Shown one piece after another: positions 10,600 through 23,549 of a stretch of 64,000 nt of DNA. Position 1 is the first letter of the stretch, and each line of letters starts with the position of its first letter. The notes under the pieces were generated by a model. That model was not told the DNA's origin, made no database searches, and saw only the letters and a program-made list of their open reading frames with translations. A program made the translations under genes and the position numbers. The DNA is from Platycnemis pennipes. Its lineage: Eukaryota > Arthropoda > Insecta > Odonata > Platycnemididae. Location: contig OW121849.1 of NCBI GenBank assembly GCA_933228895.1, positions 41,014,354-41,078,353 on the forward strand, given 5' to 3'.

Positions 10600-10945
10600 G
10601 CTATATTCTAGTCTTAACTTCACAATTTAAAAAAAGATAAAAATGGCAAAGCAAGTAAGCAAAAACATGCTATTAGCTGGGTTATCTTAAGGTCATCATA
10701 CCAACAAGCTACCTATTCAATTCATTGATACATTTGTTTTTGTACTATTGGATATATTTGCAGCTAACCGTATCTCTAATTGTACGAGGGAGCAACAACA
10801 ATTTTTATCTTTCAGATCGGCAATCAATTTCTCTAATTTTATGATCATTATCCAGTCCAACGTAGTAAGGAGTTCGCAAAGCCTAACCGAGTGATAATAT
10901 AAATAGTACATGGTAGATTGTATCAAATTTATCACACAGTTCATG
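10600..10945 (-). mobile_element. CR1/L2-like LINE fragment
   Basis: The plus strand reads as the antisense of the family's 3' region: AAAAAAAGATAAAAATGGCA, then AGCTACC, GATATATTTG, and the TCTCTAATTTTATGAT block. It is interrupted and diverged, and the terminal tail is missing on the left. Confidence 0.65.
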
Positions 10946-11009
10946 CATACCTAAAACATTTTTAAGCTTAATAGTATTCCTTAGTGCAATATGCAAGTAA
11001 ATTATGTCA

Positions 11010-11048
11010 ATGTCGTGTATGGTTGGCGCTGAATCACCCTCTGCCACA
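11010..11048 (+). mobile_element. LINE 3' tail fragment
   Basis: A sense-strand piece (TCACCCTCTGCCACACTCCTT) runs directly into the antisense tail of the next copy, so two LINE 3' ends meet head to head here. Confidence 0.5.
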
Positions 11049-11712
11049 CTCCTTACATCTACATCTACATAATACCCTGCAGGACACCATAAAGGTGTGT
11101 GGCAGGGGGTGAAAGCTCACCAAACATGCACTACATATCATGCAAAAAAAGGATTAGACCCTGTATAGGTACTTTTCAAAACTACTCTATTTAAAAAAAG
11201 ATAAAAAAAGCAAAACATACATGCAAAAACATGCTGTTAGTTTGGTTAGCTTTAAGTCCTTACACCAACATGCAGCTACCAATGTTATCCATTGCTACAC
11301 TCGTACTGGATATATTTACCGTTATTCATATCCCTAATAGTAGGTACGAGGAAAAAAGGACATTTTGAATCTGTCAGTTCGGCAATCATTTTCTCTAATT
11401 TTGTGATTATGGTCCAGTCTACCATAGTAAGTTGGGGTCCGCAAAATATTTTTAACATCATCACTGAAAATATGGTCTTGGAATTTATTTAAGAGATTTA
11501 GTCTAAATTTCAACCTGCGATCTGACAATGATTCCCAATTGAATTCATTTAATAGACTGGTTACGCTAACAAGGTTATCATACCGTCCCTTTACAAGCTT
11601 GCCGATCTTCGCTGCACACGTTCAAGTTCGTTATTTAGACCGATTTCGTAGGGATCCCATACATTGGCAGCATATTCCAAATGAGGTCTTACAAGAGAAA
11701 AGTAGCGAGTAG
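11049..11712 (-). mobile_element. CR1/L2-like LINE copy, 5'-truncated
   Basis: Reading the minus strand from about 11712, coding remnants include LVRPHLEYAANVWDPYEIGL-type sequence, RSAKLVKG and SDRRLKFRLNLLNKFQDHIF. They continue as SDDVKNIL and CRTDRFKMSFF, with stops and small indels, followed by the untranslated region and the tail at 11049-11110. The LVRPHLEYAAxVWDP block is typical of the region after the polymerase domain in CR1/L2-type non-LTR retrotransposons. About 660 bases survive, more than in most copies here. Confidence 0.8.
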
Positions 11713-11750
11713 TCCTTACAGGTGGCTTGCAGGGTAATCTGTAGATGTAG
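11713..11750 (+). mobile_element. LINE 3' tail fragment
   Basis: GGTGGCTTGCAGGGTAATC followed by TGTAGATGTAG is a sense-strand tail end abutting the truncated 5' side of the preceding minus-strand copy. Confidence 0.6.
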
Positions 11751-11854
11751 AAGTACACAATGCGGAGGGGTAAGGAGAGCTTGTATCATCACTGAAGATG
11801 TGTTATTTCACCAAGGAGAGAGGGAAAGACTGGTTTTTCCCAGGGTGCGTTTTC

Positions 11855-12080
11855 ATCCCAATTCGAATTCTACGGAGCGCTGACGTTCTCTCGGCAGTCG
11901 CTTCTTGCTCGTTTCCCTCATCTCCGCTGCCGCGAGGCGAGGGCGCGCGCCGTCGTTTATCCGGGTAGTTCGAGCGGGCGGGAAGTCGGGGCTTGCAAGT
12001 GACTGACGATCGGCGCTCATAATTCCTGAATTAGCGCGCGTCTTTCCGATGTGTGAGCTCATGCGCCGATGCCGCTTCCC
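11855..12080. other. CpG-rich block
   Basis: Dense in CG dinucleotides and GCGC words compared with the flanks. The minus-strand frame at 11853-12062 has no recognised motif. It could be a short CpG island; no gene is assigned. Confidence 0.35.
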
Positions 12081-15000
12081 GCGAGTGGTTAATGCGGCAC
12101 TTGAGCAATCGCATAGCGTATCTCACCCGAGAACCGATATAGAGTTCCAAGACTTGATTGAGGAACGGGAACTATTGCCGCATTCATTACGGTGACTGCA
12201 GCGGAGACAAATTCTCACTTAGCGGGAGAACGGGAATCACTCTCCTCCTCACACGGTGAGAGGGAGTGCTGTTGTTTCAAGCAACTCGGGTTTAATGAAA
12301 CGACGGATTGATCAATCTTCCCAGTGACGAGGTGCTTCGCGGATTTTGCACGAGCACTATTTTAAAACTGTTCGTCATAGGAGACGAAATGAAATTTAAT
12401 GCTGTAAAATTCCGACTTTGACTAATATTCCTATGTAGCTCTTAAAATATTACATCGATTACTTTTACAATCAAGAATTCTTCATTATTGGTTGGTTGGA
12501 ACACTACATTTTACTTAAGTTTAGCTCCTTGAGAATGCATTTTCAAGCATAAGAGAAATCTCCCGGATTTTAAATATGATGAAATTCTTGCCACAGTCAA
12601 ACAACTTTCTACTGACGTAACAATTCTGAAAAATGGCCTGGATGTGATCAAATTTAGCCAGTAAATAACTCGGCACTTCGTACTATAAATAAAGGAAATA
12701 ACTATACTAAATCAAGCCGGAACTTTTCATTCATGTCGCCTCATACAGGTAACTGCTATCAGTCACACACAACTTAATTATGCTAAACAAATATGAAAAC
12801 AAAGCATAATTTATGGTTTTAATACCTGCCTTTAGGTGTTCAAGCATCATTTTCGTCAACCCAATGGCATCTTGATATCAGGCCATTATGAAATTAGCAG
12901 ACATTAAAGACTTAACCATAAACTATATCCTTTGCAACTTTTTTGATCGTTAAATTATTTCCCCCATTGTTTCAATGATATGTTACCATTTCTCTTACAT
13001 GATGGGCAATATTCAATCGATTATTTGATGACAGGCCACCCAGCTACCCGATGTTTGGGCTAATTCTTAACAGTTAATTTCCTACGGTGCATCATTTTTC
13101 CCACTGCGACATCCTTGACCATTAATCACGTGAGGCGATGAAAGGGGGGGGAGGGATTAGGTGAAAAGTCACGAAGCATCACCTAGTAGTGGTAAGGGGG
13201 CTTCAGGTGAATCACAAGTATTTTTATCAACAAGACGAACCTAGCTTTTTCATGTTATGCATATGGGTCGTTCAAGCCGGCAGCACGTTGTCTCTTTGTT
13301 GAATTTGATAAGTCGCCTCGGGACATTCCGTTGGCGTAGAAAATAATCTACCCAGTAAGTTTTTTCATCCCCTCATAAGATGGGAAATACCTCTATCTCA
13401 CCACCCTCCCTTTCCTGGGTGTCCTTTGCAGCATAATTAATTATCCCTTGGTCCCAGCTTCTGATGCATAGTCTTCATTTCTGTCCTCTGAGTTATAAGT
13501 ACACATGCAAATGTTTTACGCAAATCTCCATAATAATTCCCTAAAAAAATGCCCTGAGACCACAAAACTCCAGCCATATTTCAAGATAATCTAACGAGTA
13601 GGTAAGTGAGACGTTAGTTTCACTTAGTTGTAAGTTAATTAGTTAGAGGTTAGTAGAGACGTAGTTAGAAGTGAGATTCGTATCTTGAATGTGCCCGTCG
13701 CCATTTGCAAAAATGGCTACAACTTATGCAAAAACTATTAATGACACCTAATACTACGTAGGTACATTTTTCATTGAGAATTTCGATACTTTCCTCTGAT
13801 TCTTACAAAGAATCGCATTAAATATGTGCATACCAGAAAATAAAGTTAAGGTTGATGCAAATTCCTTTCCAATTGCGTTTTCACGATATCCTTGACCCAT
13901 TATTGTAACCACTTTCTCAAAATAAATTAATTTCGACTCGTTTCTTGCATCATATCACTAAAAACCTTGCAAATAAATTGTTTTATGTGATAAAAATTAA
14001 AAACTGGTTACCTTATACAATAAATCTAACTCTGCCACAATTTTACTTCTCTTCACGTACCTTTATGCCCATTTGTTTCATGCTATAAGCATACACGGAA
14101 TTAACAAAAGTACCCTCCTATGAATGATTACTAGTTTTCATTAATAATTTACCCCGATTAAATAATAGTGATACCGAGAATGCTCAAATTGAAATGATAC
14201 TTCAATATTTCATTCCCAGGAGGCCATGTGGTGCATGACCCCAGCGGGGATGGCATTGCTATCAATTATTCATAAGTTGCAGTGCAATTCAAAGATTTCC
14301 AATCCTTTTCTGCTAAATTCATATTCATCGTGCGCTAAACGTCACTGCATGCTACGTCTCAAGTGCTGCAATCATTAATGCAAGACGCACTCGACGCCCA
14401 CAAATGAACAAGCAATATTCCATTCAGAACGCCGTATTCAGTATGCCTGACCTCAAGGAACCAGCTCCACACACACACATACGGTATTGGAATCACCATT
14501 CTGTTTGCAGATCGTAACCTTTTCAACTTGGAAAGAGACTCCAACGCATGGGAAGGAATAAGCTGCAATAAACAAATCAATCCACCGTGGGAGTACGTGG
14601 TCCATCGACGAGGAGCCTGTGGTGAAAGACGAGAAGGGACAACTTTTGACTGGGAGAGAACAGGTTAGAAAACTGACTAACAGGTGAGCACTAGAGCAGC
14701 CGAGAGGCAGGGGTTCTTCTGGAACACCTGTGGGTCCTTTTCCTCGGCGATCAGCTGTTACGAGAGCCGTCGACGGGCTTTACTGGGCCCGTCAGGTGAT
14801 ACGGACAAGGTTTTGAGGTGCTTCGGTATCGGAGGCATTGAAAAAAAAGTATTGCACACACCCATTTCAAAGTTTCACGGCCAACAAAATTTGGCATTTA
14901 TTTACAAAATAAAAAATATCGTACAACATGTACATCATTGGGCCAATAAAGATCACTTGAAAAAAAAGGTCCCACCTGCATTTTTTAAGATTCATGGTAA

Positions 15001-15095
15001 CAAGTTTTTGACTGTGTGTAAATGCAAAAACTAAAAAAAATAATATTACAATATTAATAATATAATATAATATTTATTTATTTATATATATTAAA
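12081..15095. other. Non-coding stretch, nothing recognised
   Basis: AT-rich sequence with a short CA repeat at about 14468-14480 and a GC-richer patch at 14580-14850. The open frame at 14684-15034 runs from that patch into poly-A-rich DNA and shows no known motif. An AT-only tract (TTTATTTATTTATATATATT type) lies at about 15045-15095. Confidence 0.5.
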
Positions 15096-15099
15096 AAGT

Positions 15100-15760
15100 T
15101 GTCGCGGAATTTTTCTCCTCCCTACTATGACAGAGCGAGTGTCGTTTTATAACCAATTTCATCGCAGAAAGCGCTCCCACCAATCAGTGAAGCGAATCAA
15201 GAGCGGCAAAAGAGATAGCACGGCTTTAACGTTTCATCCGTGTCTCCCACCTCCGTCGAACAGTATAGAGACCGTCTTGATTCACTCGGGTTTGCACGGG
15301 TCTCGAACCGCCTTGGCGAAAGAGATCCGCCAAGAGAGACAGAACAGTTGACAATAACGACACGTCCGTCGGAAACTGTCGAAAAAAAGTAAGGAAAAGG
15401 AGAAACAACTCCCATTCTCAAATGAAAGCCACGACTCTGGGATCCGCGTGACGCAATGAACGCTGGCGTTCACGCGGTGCAGAGAGGATGAGCGATACGC
15501 AAAACGGGGAAATGAGATTGAAATGAAAAGAAATTTTGAGTCTCCTCTTGCGAAATCGCTTTTCCCATTCGAATTCAAACGATCAAAAACCGTGAATCGG
15601 GTTGCATCCATCCCATATCGACCGATCCGTACACGGGGCGGACACAACCGCTCACATCACTCAACTCTCCGCTCTCATTTCGACTCTGTATCGAGAGAAG
15701 AAAAGAGAATGAGAAAGTATTTAACAAATAATTACTATCATGATATAGTGAACATATGAA
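15100..15760. other. GC-moderate block with overlapping open frames
   Basis: Several open frames of 60-121 codons overlap on both strands and none shows a recognised motif. The dyad AACGCTGGCGTT occurs near 15460-15471. Composition change is the only positive signal. Confidence 0.3.
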
Positions 15761-16500
15761 ACCTTTTTTTCCTTACGCGCCTAACCGAAAATTAATCTAC
15801 TTTCCCCACCTTCACGTGTTCAAAGGAAATGAAATTTTCCGTCTCCTCCTCTCGCTTAGTTAAAAACAAAGGAAAGCATCCCCTACTTACGTCAGCTCCT
15901 GCACAGAAATAATATATTATATATTAAATTCATCTCAAAAAAGGGGGCAGTGTTGAGGGCTAATTTACCGCTACATTGCATGACTAGATTCGTCGCCAGT
16001 CTAAATTTGGGTCAGAGAAGGAAGACGCACCAAGAACTGATCGGAACAAGTAATAAAAACGTGAGCGAAAGGTAAATAATAAATCAATGTATAAAGAGGA
16101 CTATATGCGTACGTGCGTGCTCGTGCATTGGTTGCAAAAAAAGGCACGTTGGCAGTATGCTACATCTTTTGCTCCTCCGGTTACCTCGAAAACGTGATGT
16201 ATCCGAAATTACAAAAAACGTCGGTGTGTATAATGTTTCAAAAAAGTTTAAGGCACTAAAACTGAGAGGGCTTCCATTACGCGCGATGAAGTTCTCATTT
16301 CATAGGCCACCCTGAACCCTAGCCGAGCGATAGATGGGAAGTCCCAAAGCTGTCGATATCGACTCAAATGTGTGCACAAAATATATAGACCACTCCATTA
16401 ATCTTTACACAATAACTCTTCCCAACTCCTTATGCTGAGGAATTTTTGGTGAGGATGCTCAATGTTAACTCTCGCCAAATTTGAACCACTCACGATCGCA
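15761..16500. other. No recognised feature
   Basis: Spacer of ordinary composition upstream of the large GC-rich block. No repeat, RNA gene or plausible exon was recognised. Confidence 0.4.
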
Positions 16501-19500
16501 ATTTGAGGGGTGGGGGAGATACTAAAACCGACAACTTCGATCGCAAAAACCCTTCGAGGTGGTATGAGAGGGGGGAGGGGCGAACGTTTTTAACCCTTCC
16601 ACTACTACTCAGCGGACCTTCCTTCACGGTTGCTCCCCTCCTCACCCACCCCTCTATCCCTCCCTCTCACCCCTTCCCCCCCCCGTTCCGTCTCCCTGCT
16701 ATACCTAAAGAAGTTCAACGCCCTGAACACATAACAAACTCACCTCACAGTCTACGGGCGGCGAGGCAGAATCATGCGAGAGAGTATGTGAGCCCTTCCC
16801 CTACTCTGTCCTCATTCGTCCCCCCCTCTCCCTCACAACGCCTGTTCTCCTATCTCTCCGGGTCACACATCTCTTTCCCCCCCCCCACCCCATAGCAAAC
16901 ACACAGAGAATGCCACATCCACACGGTCACCTCGATTCTGTAACTCTGCCCGACCCAAGGCTTTATGTAACCTCACCCGAACTGCTCGCAACCAACGCAA
17001 GGGGTGCTAGAAGCAATAAGGGTTCTCCTACCAATTCCCTTCAGTGCATTCCCTTCCGCCTCGGTTCCGAAATCGGAGCCCGAAAAATCTCCCCCTTCCC
17101 TCGAGGATTTTTACGAGGGACTCTCCTCCCCTCTCCCCCTTGAGCTCCACGCCCACGGCAGTATCGGCGACAGAACCAAAAACGCGGAACCGACACGCTC
17201 AGAGCTCCTCCCACAAAACCCTCCCCCCGACATGGAAATACTAGAACCGACTCTTATTTCGCGACGGTGGCGAAGGATACGAAAATTATGATTATTAAAG
17301 TTGAGCAAAAATGGACGGTACCGATCGAACGCTTAAACAACCCTACCGTAAACCATCATCACCAGACATCGGTTACAACAAAAAAAACCCAAAAGAACAC
17401 ATTCATTATCAAACCAAACCATCAAAACTACTCAAAACAAGATCCAAGTTCATCCGTGACAAGGGATTGAATAGATCAAATTCTTTCCATACCGTTTAAA
17501 CAATAATCAATCATTCTGATTCTTTCCTACCGCTCCAGGAGGAGCGGATTCTAGCCACAAGAACATTTTGAAAAAATGACAGTCGACAGGCGACTGCAAT
17601 TCCATCAAGTCTCTCTCTCTTTACCGCAGCCACTCTGGTCATGTGTAGTGGAAGGTCTGCAAAGGGCTGCGTTCGGTGATTTCTCCCGACAGGATGGTGG
17701 CTCCAAAGCCGGAGTCGTGCGGGCCCGGAAGTTCTGCCGTGCGATGCCCGCGCGCGCCGATGGTTCCGGCTCCTCCTGATCAGCTGGTTCGCCTCCGGAC
17801 GTTCTGGTGTGGGGGAGGGCAGCCCGCCGAACTGCCCCTGCTGCTGCTGGGCGGAGCGAGATGCCGGCGCCCGCGGACGAGATGACAGTCGTCGCCCGCC
17901 GACCTCCATCGGTGGAATGCTGCCCCCCCCTCCCCCACCCCCTTCTCCACCTTTCACCGACACACTCACAAGCACGCCCCGCGAGGAGGTAACATCCCCC
18001 CCCCCACCCCCGCCCACCCTGCTCCCCCTTCAACTAACCCATTTCTCCTCACCACCACGATCGCTCGAGTGGCCGGATGAAAATTTCCACTTCACGACAA
18101 GCACAACTTTTTTTGATTCCCTCTTTCTTTTACTCGTTTTGAGGTCACAGCCGTAAGGTGGGGCAGTCGCTGTGGGGGCGAATGGAGGGGGATCATGGGG
18201 TGGTGGGCAGTGGATTTCTTCCGGGTCGGGGGTGGGGGGGGGAACGGATGGTGTGTGGCGGACGGTGGTTGAACGCCGCCCTCGGCCCGGCGGCCGCCGG
18301 AGAGCGGTCCGGTCCGCTTGGACCTCGCCCCTGCTTCTGCACCTTCACTCTCGCACTCTTGTTACCTCGCGATGCTGCAGGCGCCGCGCCGGGTTGATCG
18401 GCGGTGAATGCTGAAGGCTCCACTCAGCGGGTCTTGTCCTCTTCTTACTGGGCCTTCGGCGAAGATTCCCTTTCCGTCGTCCCCTCGGGTATCTATATAA
18501 TTGTCATCACAGAGGAGATGACCTAGGCGTCACGGTCTTCGTGCGTCTCGTACTGAACTCCTTCCTTCTCCTCCCCAATCGTCTGGTGCTTTGGACAATT
18601 TTTCTTTGCACAGGAAGCGAAAAAATAAACAAATTCCGTGTACGCTTAAAAAAAATCTGCCGCAGCCAATTGGGAGTATTTGTGTGAATTGCGTTACCTC
18701 TCAATCATTGCCCGCCCCTACTATAATTAATCCTCCCTCCGAATTTCCCTCATGTCCCTCGCTTCTTGACAACCACCTCCCATCTCCTCCCGCCCGTTAC
18801 CATACCGAAACCGGGCGATGCAGCTCCCAGAGTCATGGCCCTAACCATCGACACCCTCCAACGACAACTCGCCCCCCAGTGGGCAACCGTCCTTGCGTAG
18901 CTCATTTCGCCACACCCCTTCCGATCAAGGTTCTCCCTCGATCAAACACCACCTCCGCCGCCCTCCTCAATAAAGCCCGGTTGGGTCAAGATGCGTGGGA
19001 TCCATCTTACCGGTCGTCGTTTGGAGTAGCACACGAGAGGGGATATTTTTGAGCGGAATGAAGATTCACGTCTGGAAACTCGTGGGTGATTGATATCGGG
19101 TGGGTTTCAGCGCGGCCTATTCCACTAGTTGTTTCCGCGGGAAAGGTGTTGTACGGTGATGTTCGGCGGCGGTGAGCGCCAACTCCTCCTCAGTACAGGC
19201 CGGTGGGGTCGAGGGTCTTGGGATCCATTTCGGCGGTGATCGGCGGCGAATGCAACGGAGCGAAGACTCGGAAGCCGGGGATGCGGACGGTTGAGTTGGC
19301 CGCCCACGTGGAGTGCTGGCTGTAGCCGGGATCTCCTGGTTACTCTGCCCACGGAGTCGGTTGGTCTCGGCGACGGGAACGGTCCGGATGCCGGCAAACG
19401 ATCGACGACTTTCCCGACCGAGTCGGTTGACCGGGTTCGTCGGGCTGGCCTGACGAGCTGAGCGAACCCCGTGCAGTGGGGTCAAACTTCCCAAACAAAT

Positions 19501-19624
19501 GGTTTACCTCACAGCGTGAAAGAAGAGCGCGGGCGACGCGTGTCGTATCTCTCAGAAACTCAAGCGACCCGTCGCGACTATACCACTTGGCTCCTCGCTG
19601 TCGAATGCTCAGCGGTCGTCGGGA

Positions 19625-19830
19625 GGAACGAAGGTATATAGAGGAGGCGGGGGTGGGGGGAGGGCGTCTTTGACGTTGGAGGGGGTAGGCGGGGAGGGAG
19701 AAGAGAGAGAGGGGGTGAGGAGGGGCGTGGGGGTGGGAAAAAGAGTAAAGGGGGAGGGGGGATGGTTTTTCGGGAGAAGGTGGTGGGGGAGAGAGGAGGG
19801 TTGGAGAAAAGGGGGGTGTGGTGTCGTTTG
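19625..19830 (+). repeat. G-rich tract with G-quadruplex potential
   Basis: Almost uninterrupted purines with repeated runs of three to six G (for example GGGGG-T-GGGGGG-A-GGG near 19649-19664). Several G4-compatible clusters could form on the plus strand. Confidence 0.7.
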
Positions 19831-20234
19831 GTACTGTGAGTTCACGTGCGTGAGCGGGCCACGGGGAGGGAGGGATGGGATTTAGTCACGGGGTGGGCAG
19901 AGACGTCACGTATTCGCGCAGCCGGACTCAACTGGATGACACGACACGCACCAAATTATGATCCGCTTCCGACACTCCCGAGGACTGACCTCCCTCTCGG
20001 CCCCGAGATTCGGAACGCGCCTTCGCACAATCGGATTACTGCCTTCCTCCCTCGCGCCAGGCTATGACAGATTCCGCGCGCCAATCCTCACCGCCGGCGA
20101 GCCGAGCGCGGAAGAGACTCCTCGCTCTCTCGAAAGAAATACTTCTCACCACACAAGATTTGCCGTCGGCCGCGATGTGCTTCACTCCGTGTCTGAGTGG
20201 TTACTCCGGGATGAAGAAAGGCGAGAGGAGGAAT

Positions 20235-20450
20235 TCTAAAACCTATCCACTTCCCCTCCCTTCCCCACCCCACTCTCCCACATGCACACACACACATACG
20301 CACCTTCTTCCCCCCTCCGCCGCCATGCTCTTCCACCTTCCCCTCCGCCCTCCCCTTCACCGACCATCTCTCCCTTCCCCTCATTCTCTCCATCTCTCTC
20401 CCCCCTCCTTTTCCCTCCCTCAAGAGGGGGATCCTTTCCCCTCTCTCCCT
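20235..20450 (+). repeat. C/T-rich tract with CA repeat
   Basis: A pyrimidine-rich low-complexity tract that includes CACACACACACA at about 20285-20296. It complements in composition the G-rich tract 400 bases upstream. Confidence 0.65.
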
Positions 20451-20560
20451 CCTCGGACTTGTCAGTTCGAGTCGTGCCACCGGTGGGTGCACTTGGTCGG
20501 GAGGTGCAGCGCTGATTGAGTGGAGTCATCCTTCCGAAAGGTGGGACGGATTTAGAATGG

Positions 20561-21650
20561 GAAGCGAACCCGAATGGCACTGCACACGCCGGGCGCAGCG
20601 AAAATGAACCACGACTGCAATTCAAATTCACATTTCTTCTTCAAACGTGCAATTGTAGCACCTGTGCCGACATTTTGCTTGCCGATGCAATACGATTCGC
20701 GTACGCAACCCTGGTTCTTTTTCTCAACGTTATTTCTTCCAGAACAAAATGAGAGTCAAACAATCGTGGCCTCAAAGACGAAATACTTCGTTTTTTCGAT
20801 TCCGACTTCTCGACTTTCCTCCTAAAATCGAAAAAAAATAACATGAGCGGCTTCAAAAGTAAGGGATACTTGTTAAAATGTTCTCATAGTACTACAGATG
20901 AACTGCGCTGAGGCACAACTCCTAAAATATCCCGAAATATATCTTTCCATAATACCTCGTTTCTTCGCTAAATTTGTCACGAAGTGAATTGTAACATTAC
21001 ATTTTAGCATTCTCAATTGTTTTTTTCGCATTTACAATCCATTTATAGGTGCCTTGAGAAAATAAAAAGTTACCTCAAATTTGCGATGATCCATGATTAT
21101 ATAGAATTCCATTTTTTAATAACAATGAAAGTCATTTTCCTTAAAAAATTAATTCCATTACTTTCCCAATTTTGTGACTCAGAATGTATTCCCAAGAATC
21201 AAAAGAAAAATGGATGGTTCAGCGAAGTAGTGGTGAGGGACTTTCTCCAAGATCTTGCTCACATGCGTCTCGCATTGCTTGGTAGTTGGCAATAAGATAT
21301 CGAAAGAGTTTCTACGGTCGATCCATCGCAATATCTCACCGGAGTCATCCCGAACGAGGCGGGAAGAGTTGGAGGATACGAATTAAGGAGAGAGATGCCA
21401 TGGATTCCGATTTTGGGGGAGTTTGAATTTATTCGCTCCCTTTGAAGCCGGGGAAACGAGTTGTCAAGCTTCCCCCTCAGTCCCAACGGTTGGACGGGAA
21501 GCGCGCAGGCAAAAAATAGACATCGCACGTTCGTCCACCGAGTTCATCGTATTTCCGAATGTAGAGGAAGGCAATGATCCAACCCATATCCCTATATATA
21601 TTAGTTAGTGGCCATAAACAATGTTCACAGGTGTGAAAAATATATACTCC
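20561..21650. other. No recognised feature
   Basis: Return to lower GC. Frames at 20516-20825 and 21017-21295 have no recognised domain. A GC-richer patch at 21280-21530 has overlapping frames on both strands. Confidence 0.4.
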
Positions 21651-21652
21651 AA

Positions 21653-21814
21653 ACACAAAATAATAGAGACTCACACGTTTTCGATATTTCGGTGGTCACA
21701 GCCACCTTTCTCAACGAGAAGAGGAATACTCTATTATTCCTCTATCTCTAACTGCTCAGTATTTCTCGTTGAGTGACCACCGAAATATCCAATACATGTG
21801 TTTTTTGTGCTTTA
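21653..21814. mobile_element. Foldback element, family D
   Basis: Left arm about 21653-21720 and right arm about 21766-21814 are inverted copies sharing GATATTTCGGTGGTCAC and CAACGAGAA. An inner GAGGAATA/TATTCCTC-type hairpin lies between them. On the minus strand the left arm reads TTGAGAA (21714-21708), a GGTGG/CCACC hairpin, GAA, the palindrome ATAT and C, parallel to the other foldback families. I could not find a target-site duplication. Confidence 0.75.
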
Positions 21815-21819
21815 TATGC

Positions 21820-23545
21820 TAAATGAATGCTTATGAACAATATATGCATATTTATTCAACATCCCTTCAATCTCGGAACGATTTAGCATGTGTGCCGATG
21901 GAAGTGTCGATCTCCTAATACAGAAATTATGGCCTAAGCTCTGGTAGCGTCCACACTTCCGCGATTCTTGTCTCGAGAACGCTGTTTTTCCCGCGGCTCT
22001 TCCCGATCTCTGGGAGTCCACGTCCTCGCTCTGACCATCTTCCCGAGCTAGTTGAATGCGAACCGCAATATACTCCGACCAGAGAGGGGAAATAACTCCT
22101 CTCCTAATCGCGAAGCGATTGCGACTTGAGACAAAATAACGAGTCCCTCGCCCATCCGCGTAGCCACGCCTTAGGATGGGATGTGTGTCCGGAACATGTT
22201 CCCTGCATATCTATAGATTTATCGTTGTACTTTTATATTACATTTCAGCCTGTGTTGCCTACTCCGGTTTTGGGTATATTATTTTGTGAAGTGAATTCTT
22301 AATGCTTGTATAATTACAAGAATAGTTTAAGATTTACATTAAATATTCTAAATTTCTTCTATTGCCCGTAAAGTCGTGTTCCAAAGCTTCTGCTAGCGTT
22401 GGAAATTATGCATTCAGGTAAATATTTCATGCTTCAATCAGTACAATAATTTATAAATTTTTTCCCGCTTAGCGCTGTTGCTCATTGTCAATAATTTGGC
22501 AATGTCATCCGAAATATCATTCGTTTTCCATCTTCGGGTAAACTGAGTAATATTTGAAACCCTGTGAGCATAAAAAGATCATATTTTCCCGTTTGATCTC
22601 TTGCTATTTATTTTGTTAACGTTCAAATTTATGGTTAGATAAATGGTTGATCTTATTCATTTGATACATCGACATGCATTCATATTCCATTCCATATTCC
22701 AATCTATCTTAGGATTTTTATGTATTTAAAAGTATATTTTGATTATCCGTTGTTTAGAACGCTTTTCTTGAATTTGCACTACCTTTACCTTAGAGTAAAA
22801 GACTGAAGGTATAAAAGCATTTTCAATATCATCGTGGGCTGAAATAGCAATTGTTTGATTACCAGTACAAGACAAGCCTCAATCAAGAAAATAAATAAAA
22901 CACTCAGAGTATTTAATTACAGAAGGAAGCTTGAAAGGTACAGCTTAATATATCTGAATCGTAGAAAAAACTCATTTCCCCGCTTCCAGTCCAGTCCGGT
23001 AGGATTTAAATCGTTTCAGGGCAAAATAAAATAATGTATGTATCTTCTATAATATATCATGCTTTCCAACGCTATGCCGTGTGCGAGTGCTAGCGGTCAA
23101 GCATATAATTTTGCACCTAAATATAATGACAAATAAACACATCAACTATTTAGGGTTACTCTAATTTCTCAAATGAAAATCACGCAGTAGCAATTTGAAT
23201 TGACTCCTCGAAATAGCACTTTTCATGGAAATAAATAACAAATCATATTTGCCATCCCAAGACTTAACTTTCCCATTAAATCCGAAGATACTTAGTCCTT
23301 TCTTGTATGGAATTACTTGCTCTACATATTCGACGGGCGTTTGTATTTTTTTCCCAACTGACCGTAAGACACTTATAACAGTACAACGTAAATGATAATT
23401 TTATTGCAATACTTATGCATGAAAATGGAAAGAAAATTACTTGTACCTTTTCGTTCTTCATTGAGTAAACAATAAGTGATTGGTACACTTCCCGTTTTTG
23501 ATGCTTCAAATCAATATAACTTATTGCTAGAACAGGGTGATGTAA
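21820..23545. other. No recognised feature
   Basis: AT-rich with a GC-richer segment at about 21890-22200 whose open frames lack motifs. Nothing else recognised. Confidence 0.45.
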
Positions 23546-23549
23546 TAAT

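Larger units (their letters stand above)
16500..20560. other. Large GC/CpG-rich, strand-biased block
   Basis: About 4 kb of CpG-rich DNA with long pyrimidine-rich tracts (about 16600-16900, 17910-18030, 20240-20450) and purine/G-rich tracts (about 18160-18260, 19630-19830). Many overlapping open frames occur on both strands, rich in Pro, Ser, Arg and Gly. These come from low-complexity sequence and are not credible proteins. A TATATAA-like word lies near 18493. It could be a CpG-island promoter region of a gene beginning outside or with very short exons, but no exon can be defined. Confidence 0.5.

Noticed and set aside
17511..18156. Several overlapping long frames on both strands (up to 168 codons)
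   Set aside because: Low-complexity Gly/Arg/Pro sequence from G-rich and C-rich tracts, with no consistent frame or motif.
18591..19052. 153-codon plus-strand frame
   Set aside because: Pro/Ser/Thr-rich with no recognised motif, in a GC-rich region where long frames arise by chance.
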